Source: JBFGCT01 sp041581055
GTDB taxonomy: Bacteria; Actinomycetota; Acidimicrobiia; Acidimicrobiales; Ilumatobacteraceae
Assembly (NCBI GenBank): GCA_041581055.1
Contig: JBFGCT010000036.1
Coordinates: 1-26,989, forward strand
Length of the DNA: 26,989 bases
Reading direction: 5' to 3'
Positions 15,775 to 21,505 of this stretch are shown here, in pieces; position 1 is the stretch's first letter, and the number at the start of each line of letters is the position of its first letter. The notes below the pieces were generated by a model. It did not search any database. It was not told the origin of the DNA and saw only the letters and a list, made by a program, of their open reading frames with translations. Position numbers and translations under genes: made by a program.

Positions 15775-15860
15775 TGGTCGATTGCCTCGAATCGCGCGCG
15801 GACCGTGCCGGGAGTTGCTTCGACGGGCCCGCCATCCGTCTCTTGCCCGTGTGTCGATCG

Positions 15861-15890
15861 TTGCGGTCGTTCGAGGTGGTGGACTAGCGT
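15861..15890 (+). promoter_or_regulatory. Promoter TTGCGG-18-TAGCGT
   Basis: A -35-like TTGCGG and a TANNNT -10 box, 18 bases apart, precede the TPR/AbfB gene. Transcription would start near 15897 and leave about 37 bases before the TTG start. Confidence 0.4.
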
Positions 15891-15933
15891 TGGATCTCTG
15901 GAATCGGACGCAGGACAAGGTGATATTCCCTTA

Positions 15934-17511
15934 TTGCCCGATTTCTTCGCGGCCGACCGAGACCATCACCGGACCCCGCTCGAGGCCCTCGCGGCGGCGC
16001 GCGCCCGATCGGTTCGAGGCATCGGCGAGTTCGAGGCCGGCCTCGGCGACCTGACCTCGGCGCCGGACGTCGTGGTGGTGGCGCTGCTGCTGTCGTATCG
16101 GGCCGAAGGGGCATGGGACCGCTTCTTCGCCGTCGTCGAGCGGATGCGGCCCGAGCTGGCGAACCACCCGTACATTCGCCAGCAGCGCGCCTTTGCCCTC
16201 AACCGCGCGGGCCAGAGCGAGGAGGCCGAGCGGATCCTGTTGGCGCTGCGGAAGGAGCATGGGCCAACTCCCGAGACGAACGGCATCCTCGGGCGGGTCT
16301 ACAAGGATCGGTTCATGGCCGCCCACGCGGCCGGTGACGCCGACGCGGCCGCGGGCTGGATGCGGCGATCGATCGACACCTACCTCGAGGGCCATGACGC
16401 CGACCCCACCGACCCGTACCCGGGCCTGAACGCCCTGTCGCTGATGGAGTTCGCCGACCCGCCGCCGGCCCGGCGCGACTCGCTACTCGCCGAGGTGAGC
16501 ACCGCGGCGCGACGGCGCCGTCTGGCCGGCGAAACCCGCTTCTGGGACTATGCCACCGAATGGGAGCTGGCGCTGCTCCAGGGCGACGAGCGGGCCGCTG
16601 GCGCCGCGCTGGCCAGCGCGGTGGAACACGTGGAGGAGCCGTGGCAGGCCGACTCGACTCGGTACAACACCAAGATGATTCAGGCCGCCTGGGCGGCGCG
16701 CGGCATGACCGCGCCGGCCTGGGTGGGACCGCTGGCGCGCCGCCTCGACGCCGTGATCCCGGCTGGCGAGCCGGCGGTGCCACGCGGCGGCATCCGGCCG
16801 CGCCACTGGCTGAAGCGGTTCTTCGCCTCGCTCGGGGTGTTGGCGGTCGTCGGCGCGGCGGTCATCGTCGGACTACTGGCGTTCGGATCCGACGACGAGG
16901 CCGGCGACGATGTGACGGAGACCTCGCTGGGCGCGACCCCGCCGGGCACGACCCCGCTGAGCACGACCCCGTCGGGCACGACCCCGTTGAGCACGACCAC
17001 CGACCCGCCGGAGGCCGACGTCCCGGGACTCGTCTTCGACACGCCGATCCTGCTGCGTTCGGTGAACCTCCCCGATCTCTATGTGCGGCACACACGCTGC
17101 GCCGCCGCCGACGTCGGATGCGTGACGTTGGGGGCCCTCGGGGCCGTGGGGGCGGATCTCGATCGGTCCGAGGCGACGTACTTGATTCGGCCCGGCCTGG
17201 CGGTGGGGGACTCGATCTCGTTCGAATCGGTCAGCGTCCCAGGAACCTTTCTCCGTCACGAGGGCTCGCGGGTCACGTTTCAGGAGCCCGACGGGTCGGA
17301 TCGCTTCGACGACCAAGCGTCCTTCACCGCGCGGCCCGGACTCGCCGGCGCCGGCGCGAGTTTCGAGTCGGTCGATCTCCCGAGCCACTACCTGCGCCAT
17401 TGCGATCGTCGCATGTTGGTCGACGACGTCGACCGGCGTACCACCAGATGCAACGCCGAGGAGTCCGCAGCCGACGCCTCGTTTGAGATCGTTCCAGACG
17501 AGGGCCCGTGA
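15934..17511 (+). CDS. TPR/DUF4071-like domain, membrane helix and AbfB (CBM42) beta-trefoil protein
   Basis: 525 residues if it starts at TTG 15934. No ATG or GTG lies in the frame near the first domain; GGTGAT, matching the 16S 3' tail complement, ends 9 bases before the TTG. Residues about 1-280 are helical repeats resembling the TRAFs-binding/DUF4071 TPR region (GILGRVYKDRF, AAGWMRRSIDTYLEG, DPYPGLNALSLM). A helix follows at about 299-320, then a Thr/Pro linker with two 10-residue repeats, then an AbfB arabinose-binding trefoil (LRSVNLPDLYVRH, SFESVSVPGTFLRH, SFESVDLPSHYLRH). There is no signal peptide, so the TPR part should be cytosolic and the trefoil outside. Function unknown. Confidence 0.75.
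   Translation: MPDFFAADRDHHRTPLEALAAARARSVRGIGEFEAGLGDLTSAPDVVVVALLLSYRAEGAWDRFFAVVERMRPELANHPYIRQQRAFALNRAGQSEEAERILLALRKEHGPTPETNGILGRVYKDRFMAAHAAGDADAAAGWMRRSIDTYLEGHDADPTDPYPGLNALSLMEFADPPPARRDSLLAEVSTAARRRRLAGETRFWDYATEWELALLQGDERAAGAALASAVEHVEEPWQADSTRYNTKMIQAAWAARGMTAPAWVGPLARRLDAVIPAGEPAVPRGGIRPRHWLKRFFASLGVLAVVGAAVIVGLLAFGSDDEAGDDVTETSLGATPPGTTPLSTTPSGTTPLSTTTDPPEADVPGLVFDTPILLRSVNLPDLYVRHTRCAAADVGCVTLGALGAVGADLDRSEATYLIRPGLAVGDSISFESVSVPGTFLRHEGSRVTFQEPDGSDRFDDQASFTARPGLAGAGASFESVDLPSHYLRHCDRRMLVDDVDRRTTRCNAEESAADASFEIVPDEGP
16941..17000 (+). repeat. Two tandem 30-bp coding repeats (Thr/Pro linker)
   Basis: 16941-16970 and 16971-17000 differ at 3 bases and encode PGTTPLSTTP and SGTTPLSTTT. 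They lengthen the linker between membrane helix and sugar-binding trefoil and may vary in copy number between strains. Confidence 0.8.
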
Positions 17512-17644
17512 GTCGACCCACGCGATGGCGCCGACCGCCCGGTTTGCCGGGCGGCTGCGGCGCGCCGGGTCGTGCAACGGCTGGCCCGTCCGGCAGACTC
17601 GGCGGTCGACGCGCCGAAGGCCGGCGGTCGGAGGAGCGGTGAAC

Positions 17645-18931
17645 ATGAGTCGTCAGATCGAATCCGTCGCGGTGCTCGGCTGCGGGACGATGGGGTCCGG
17701 GATCGCCGCGGCCAGCGCCGCCGCCGGCTGCCGGGTGTTGATGCTCGACGTCTCGACCGACGCCGTCGAGCGCGGACTCGAGACGGTCGACGAGGGCGAC
17801 CGGCATCTGGTCGAGACGGGCACGCTCGACGACGACCTGGCCCGAATCGCCGACTACGACTGGATCTGCGAGGCGATCGTCGAGGACGTAGGCGTGAAGC
17901 GGGCGCTGTTCGCCACGGTCGAGCCGCTGCGCAAGGACGGCTCGGTCATCAGCTCGAACACCTCGGGCATCCCGCTGCGCGACATCGCCGCCGGACTGCC
18001 CGACCGCTTCCAGGCCGACGTCGCGATCACCCACTTCTTCAACCCGGTCCGGGTGATGAAGCTGTTCGAGCTGGTGCCCGGCGCGCGGACCACGCCCGAC
18101 GTGATCGAGGCGTTCGCCGACTTCGGGGCGGCCAAGCTCGGCAAGGGAGTGGTCCACGCCAAGGACACGGTCAACTTCATCGGCAACCGGATCGGCTGCT
18201 TCTTCATGCTCAGCGGCCTGCACCGCGCCAAGCCGTTCCTGGCCGACGGTATGACGCAGGAGACCGTCGACGCCGTGCTCGCCAAGCCGGTCGGGCTGCC
18301 GCCGACCGGGCTGTACGGGTTGATCGACCTGATCGGCCTCGACGTGATGGACCTCGTCGGCAAGAACCTCGCCGTCAACCTGCCCGACGGCGACGCGGGG
18401 CGCGCCTACACGTCGTTCCCGCCGGCCGAGCAGCGGATGCTCGCGCGCGGCCAGCTCGGCCGGAAGTCGCGAGAGCTCGGCGGATTCGGCCGGGTGCAGA
18501 AGCTCGACGACGGCGCCAAGAAGAAGGAGACGTTCGACCTCGTCGCCGAGGAATGGCGCGACGCCGTCGCTCCGGACCTCGCCGGCGTCCCGGGCGACCT
18601 CGGCGCCGTGCTGTTCGACGACTCGCCGCACGGCGACCTCGCCTGGCAGGTCTTCGGCGGCACGCTGCGGTACGCCGCGGGGCTCGTCCCCGAGATCGCC
18701 GACGACATCGTCAACATCGACAACGCGATCCGCTGGGGCTTCAACTGGGCGCAGGGCCCGTTCGAACTGCTCGACACGATCGGCCCCGACCGGGTGATCG
18801 CCAAGATCCGGGCCGAGGGCGGCGAGCTCCCGGCGATGTTGCAGGTGCTCGCCGACTCGGGAAGCCCGACGTTCTACCGCGCGGGCGAGTACCTCGGCGT
18901 CGACGGCGACTGGCACGCGCTCGCGCCGTGA
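17645..18931 (+). CDS. 3-hydroxyacyl-CoA dehydrogenase (NAD-binding, two C-terminal domains)
   Basis: 428 residues; start ATG 17645 has a strong GGAGGAG 8 bases upstream. It oxidises L-3-hydroxyacyl-CoA to 3-ketoacyl-CoA with NAD+, the third step of beta-oxidation, in the cytosol. The N-terminal Rossmann domain has VAVLGCGTMGSGIA (G12xG14xxG17) and acid Asp35. SSNTSGIP and ITHFFNPVRVMKLFELVPG hold the catalytic His130 and substrate-binding residues. GVVHAKDTVNFIGNRI opens the first C-terminal domain; RWGFNWAQGPFELLDTIG is the second. No thiolase or enoyl-CoA hydratase lies beside it. The 133 bases before the gene show no gene or clear promoter. A tandem hairpin repeat begins at the stop codon. 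Confidence 0.93.
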   Translation: MSRQIESVAVLGCGTMGSGIAAASAAAGCRVLMLDVSTDAVERGLETVDEGDRHLVETGTLDDDLARIADYDWICEAIVEDVGVKRALFATVEPLRKDGSVISSNTSGIPLRDIAAGLPDRFQADVAITHFFNPVRVMKLFELVPGARTTPDVIEAFADFGAAKLGKGVVHAKDTVNFIGNRIGCFFMLSGLHRAKPFLADGMTQETVDAVLAKPVGLPPTGLYGLIDLIGLDVMDLVGKNLAVNLPDGDAGRAYTSFPPAEQRMLARGQLGRKSRELGGFGRVQKLDDGAKKKETFDLVAEEWRDAVAPDLAGVPGDLGAVLFDDSPHGDLAWQVFGGTLRYAAGLVPEIADDIVNIDNAIRWGFNWAQGPFELLDTIGPDRVIAKIRAEGGELPAMLQVLADSGSPTFYRAGEYLGVDGDWHALAP

Positions 18932-19055
18932 TCGTGCGGTGAGAGTTGCGGCGGAGGGGTCGCCCGAACTCTCACCGGTGGGGTCCGGCTGGCTCGTGCG
19001 GTGAGAGTTGCGGCGGAGGGGTCGCCCGAACTCTCACCGGTGCGGTCCGGCGGGC
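18932..19055. repeat. Tandem 62-bp direct repeat, each unit an 11-bp-stem hairpin
   Basis: Unit 1 (18932-18993) and unit 2 (18994-19055) agree at 60 of 62 bases. Each holds the inverted repeat CGGTGAGAGTT and AACTCTCACCG with a 19-base loop GCGGCGGAGGGGTCGCCCG. The pair fills the gap between the convergent 3-hydroxyacyl-CoA dehydrogenase and DUF1059 genes. It may be a double bidirectional terminator or a dispersed REP/BIME-like element. There is no T-run. Confidence 0.9.
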
Positions 19056-19062
19056 GCGCGGA

Positions 19063-19239
19063 CTACACCTCGCGGACGGTGGTCAGCGCGTACCCGATCA
19101 GGGTGCCGTTGAGCTCGACGCCGTGCTCGTGCTGTGCGTGCTCGGCCACCAACGCCAGCAGTTCTTCCTTCGTCTCGGCGGTCGTCACCGCCTTGCAGTC
19201 CGTGACGCCAACCCGGGCGCAGGCGAATTCGAGTGTCAT
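19063..19239 (-). CDS. DUF1059-family small protein (58 aa)
   Basis: 58 residues reading MTLEFACARVGVTDCKAV, then TAETKEELLALVAEHAQHEHG and GTLIGYALTTVREV. The start (FACxxxGxxDC), the central EEL..AxEHAxxxHG helix and the size match DUF1059, a family of unknown function common in actinobacteria. Cys7 and Cys15 are conserved in the family. The ATG is preceded by GAGGAG at 6 bases. It lies 13 bases after a small membrane-protein gene on the same strand and should be the last gene of that operon, ending just before the tandem hairpins. Confidence 0.85.
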   Translation of the reverse strand: MTLEFACARVGVTDCKAVTTAETKEELLALVAEHAQHEHGVELNGTLIGYALTTVREV

Positions 19240-19252
19240 GACAACTCCTCGG

Positions 19253-19510
19253 TCAGGCCGCCGACTCGTCGTCGAGGCCGGCCGCCACCGCTTCGAGCGT
19301 GTCGGCGACCGCTTCGAGATCGGTCTTGATCGGCGTCAGCAACTCGCCGAGCGGGGCGGTTTGATGGGCGATCGCCCGGACGCCGAACGTGATCTTGCCC
19401 AGCGAGTCGTTGACCGCGTTGAGCACGAGCACGACCCGGACGAGGTAGGACGCGACCGCGAGGGCGATGACGATCGCGAGGACCGCGGAGACGACCCCGG
19501 CCACCGGCAT
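19253..19510 (-). CDS. Small single-helix membrane protein (85 aa)
   Basis: 85 residues: one N-terminal hydrophobic helix (about 3-28, VSAVLAIVIALAVASYLVRVV), then a polar, partly amphipathic helical tail with heptad-like spacing (LLTPIKTDLEAVADTLEAVAAGL). It follows 16 bases after the previous small membrane gene, with GGGAG before the ATG. I do not recognise the family. Shared size and topology with its neighbour suggest that the two form a membrane pair. It lies downstream of two CooC-type ATPases, but a separate promoter may drive it, so a link with nickel maturation is only suggested by position. Confidence 0.7.
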   Translation of the reverse strand: MPVAGVVSAVLAIVIALAVASYLVRVVLVLNAVNDSLGKITFGVRAIAHQTAPLGELLTPIKTDLEAVADTLEAVAAGLDDESAA

Positions 19511-19526
19511 CAGCGCCGCTCCCGCC

Positions 19527-19775
19527 TCACAGCAGCGGCCCCACGGCGCCGACGTAGGCGACGGACAGGTCCTTGGCCGCCGAGACCAGGTCGCGGGTGT
19601 CGGCGATGGCCGGCACCGGTTCGAGGTTCTTCGAGAGCAGGACGCCGTGCTCGAGGATGTCGTCGGCGTACCGCTGGACCTCGACCGCCGGGCGGATCAC
19701 ACGATTGGCCAGCAGCAGGACGACCGGCGTCACGCCCAGCAGCAGGATCACATTTCCGATCCACCACAGCCACAC
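19527..19775 (-). CDS. Small single-helix membrane protein (82 aa)
   Basis: 82 residues from GTG 19775, chosen because AAAGGG precedes it and the hydrophobic helix begins at once (WLWWIGNVILLLGVTPVVLLLANRV split over residues 2-27). The rest is soluble and helical (AVEVQRYADDILEHG, DLVSAAKDLSVAY). An earlier GTG at 19829 would overlap the -10 box. First of three small genes (then 19510 and 19239) that run as an operon. Family not recognised. It begins 73 bases after the selenoprotein-like ATPase stops. Confidence 0.65.
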   Translation of the reverse strand: MWLWWIGNVILLLGVTPVVLLLANRVIRPAVEVQRYADDILEHGVLLSKNLEPVPAIADTRDLVSAAKDLSVAYVGAVGPLL

Positions 19776-19819
19776 GGTGCGAACCCTTTCGGTCGAGCCA
19801 CGTTCATCGACAACGACGG

Positions 19820-19825
19820 ACGGTA
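19820..19825 (-). promoter_or_regulatory. -10 box TACCGT for the small membrane-protein operon
   Basis: Minus-strand TACCGT lies in the 73-base gap between the ATPase stop and GTG 19775, leaving a leader of about 38 bases with AAAGGG. The same hexamer precedes the ATPase operon at 21420-21425. Read-through from the ATPases is equally possible. Confidence 0.35.
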
Positions 19826-19848
19826 CCACAGCTCAGTGCGGACCGCAT

Positions 19849-20595
19849 CTAGAGGTGCGACAGGGCGTCGAGCCCGAGCAGGTCGACGATCCGTTCGATC
19901 TCGGTCACCGCCGGTGAGTCGGGCGCGTCGTCGACCGGGGACGTTCCTCGCCGGTCGGCGGCATCGATCGCCGGGTCGTCGCGGACGAACACGATCTGGC
20001 GGTCACCGAACGCGTCGAGAATCCGCTGCCGGTCGTCGTCGTCGGCCACCTTGTTCGCCACGACGACGACGCGGCCTTGCCGCCGTTCCTCGGCGATGCG
20101 CACCGCCCGCATGGCGACATCGATCGAGCGCGGCGTCGGTTCGACCACGACGAGGACGACGTCGATCGCCGATTCGTCGAGCCGGTTCAGCGAGCCGATG
20201 CCCGCCTCCATGTCGGCGACGATGACCAGTTGGTCGTCAGGTACGGAGCCGAGCAACTGCTCGGCGGACAGACCGCATCAAGGTCAACCCGGCTCGGGGT
20301 TCTCGATCCGGGTGATCACCGACAGCCGCACGCCGTCGGGTGCGTCGGCGCCGTAGCGCTCGAGGATGTCGGCCCAGGTCACGGCGTGCTCGGCCTCGCC
20401 CTCGTCGACCTGCTCGCGGACGGTCAGCAGACGCTGGGTCTCCAGGTCACCGACTCCGAGCGAGATTCCGAGGTTGGGATTCGTGTCGCAGTCGAGGGCG
20501 ACGACGCGCCGCCCGCCGCGGGACAGGGCCCGCGCCAGCACGGCGCTCGTGGTGGTCTTGCCGGACCCGCCTTTGCCGACGACGGCGATCTTCAT
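19849..20595 (-). CDS. Putative selenoprotein: CooC-type nickel-insertion ATPase with in-frame UGA-x-UGA at the CxC metal site
   Basis: 248 residues if TGA 20284-20286 and TGA 20278-20280 are read as selenocysteine. Both lie in the same frame as the sequence on each side, so there is no frameshift. Residues 1-103 hold the P-loop VVGKGGSGKTTT (6-17) and deviant Walker ALDCDTNPNLGISLG. Then comes PEPG-U104-P-U106-C107-GLSAEQLLG, then IVADMEAGIGSLNRL, VVVEPTPRSID and VVVVANKVADD, all typical of CooC. The paralogue at 23807 has GAG-C-T-C-GG at the same place, followed by its own DMEAGIEHLSR, so the two UGAs replace the CxC cysteines that bind nickel/zinc in CooC dimers. Start ATG 20595 overlaps the upstream ATPase stop as ATGA. 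A SECIS-like hairpin lies downstream of the UGAs. The alternative, a pseudogene with two nonsense mutations, is much less likely. Confidence 0.85.
20248..20265 (-). promoter_or_regulatory. Bacterial SECIS-like hairpin
   Basis: In the mRNA, GCCGAGC-AGUU-GCUCGGC is a perfect 7-bp stem with a 4-base loop. It begins 12 bases after the second UGA and 18 after the first. The second loop base is G, 21 and 27 bases after the two UGAs. From memory, known bacterial SECIS models ask for a G in the first two loop bases, about 16-37 bases after UGA; both UGAs satisfy this. Confidence 0.7.
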
Positions 20596-21380
20596 GTGAC
20601 CCCTCTCGCGGCGCGATCGTAGTCGAGCGCCCGCAGATGGTCGATCAGGCCGCCGACCGCGTCGCTGAACGGTCCGTCGGGTGCGGCGTCGAGCGGCGCA
20701 CGTGCCAGCCGGTCACCACGGGCCACGTCGGCGTCGAGCGGAACGCTGGCCGCGACGGGCCGCGCGAGCCGCTCCCCGAGGCGGCGCGCCTCGTCACCGT
20801 CGGCAACCTTGTTGGCCACGAGCAGGAGGTGCCGTGGCGCCCATGTCGCCGTCGACAGGTTGAGCAACCGCTCGGCGGAGTGCAGCGACTTCGCCGTCGG
20901 TTCGACCACCACGCACACCACGTCCGCGTACTTGGCCCAGCCGAACATCGCCTGCCGCGTGCCACCGGGGAGGTCGCCGACGAGGTGCCATCGGTCGGGA
21001 TCGACGTCGCGGACCACCTGGCTCCACGCGTGCTGGGCGCGCTGCAGGGTCGAGATGTGGCCCCAGAGGTTCCCGAACTGCAGGTATCGCACGCCGTCGG
21101 GACACACCGTGGCGTGGCGTTCGATCACGGCCGCGGCGTCGAGATCGGGGTGGAGGACCCAGCGCGGCCCGTCCTCGGGGCCCTCGACGACCACGTCGTC
21201 GGGCAGTGGGGTGTCGTCGACGGGGACGCCGAGCGCGTACGCCATCCCGGGGAGGGGATCGGAGTCGAGCGCCAGGACCGGCTCGCCGCGTCGGGCGAGC
21301 AGCCGGGCGAACGATCCGGAGATGGTCGACTTCCCCGAGCCCCCCTTCCCGACGAACGCGACGCGCAGCGGATCGATCAT
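20592..21380 (-). CDS. CooC/MinD-like P-loop ATPase without CxC motif
   Basis: 262 residues. It has the deviant Walker A VAFVGKGGSGKSTISG, a second strand ALDSDPLPGMAYALG, Walker B-like HLVGDLPGGTRQAMF, the CooC-type stretch VVCVVVEPTAKSLHSAERL and LLLVANKVADGDEA. The region where CooC has CxC reads DGVRYLQFGNLWGH, so metal binding by that motif is missing. It may act as an ATPase partner to the selenocysteine-type protein, whose start it overlaps by ATGA. Start ATG 21380 is preceded by AAGGGTGAGG. It lies divergent to hypF, which shares the 125-base intergenic region. An accessory role in nickel insertion is inferred from context. Confidence 0.88.
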   Translation of the reverse strand: MIDPLRVAFVGKGGSGKSTISGSFARLLARRGEPVLALDSDPLPGMAYALGVPVDDTPLPDDVVVEGPEDGPRWVLHPDLDAAAVIERHATVCPDGVRYLQFGNLWGHISTLQRAQHAWSQVVRDVDPDRWHLVGDLPGGTRQAMFGWAKYADVVCVVVEPTAKSLHSAERLLNLSTATWAPRHLLLVANKVADGDEARRLGERLARPVAASVPLDADVARGDRLARAPLDAAPDGPFSDAVGGLIDHLRALDYDRAARGVT

Positions 21381-21419
21381 GCCTCACCCTTCGTCGTCGG
21401 GTTCCCTCGTGTCCGCCAG

Positions 21420-21425
21420 ACGGTA
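21420..21425 (-). promoter_or_regulatory. -10 box TACCGT of the ATPase operon
   Basis: Minus-strand TACCGT lies in the hypF/ATPase divergent region; a start near 21413 would leave a leader of about 32 bases with the Shine-Dalgarno AAGGGTGAGG. On the other strand CAACAT (21491-21496) sits 9 bases before the hypF ATG. Confidence 0.4.
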
Positions 21426-21505
21426 CTCGCCAAGGGATCGGCCGTTCACGCCGCCCGGGTCGACGGTGGCCGGGCCGATCGAGTTCGTGGCAACATCGGG
21501 CGGCC

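Noticed and set aside
16941..17000. Independent mobile repeat
   Set aside because: The 30-bp repeats are in frame and encode a linker of Thr/Pro repeats in a coding gene.
18932..19055. Two-unit CRISPR array
   Set aside because: The units adjoin with no spacers, and each is an inverted repeat with a conserved loop.
20278..20286. Reading the split ATPase as a pseudogene or as two genes
   Set aside because: Both halves are in one frame, well conserved, and the only interruptions are two TGAs at the exact CxC positions with a hairpin downstream. Random decay would not place stops only there. Neither half alone has a start site or a whole fold.
19849..20595. General reassignment of UGA to an amino acid in this organism
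   Set aside because: Many other genes here end in TGA with tight overlaps or neighbours (5866-5868, 20592-20594, 25661-25663), so UGA is a normal stop in this genome.
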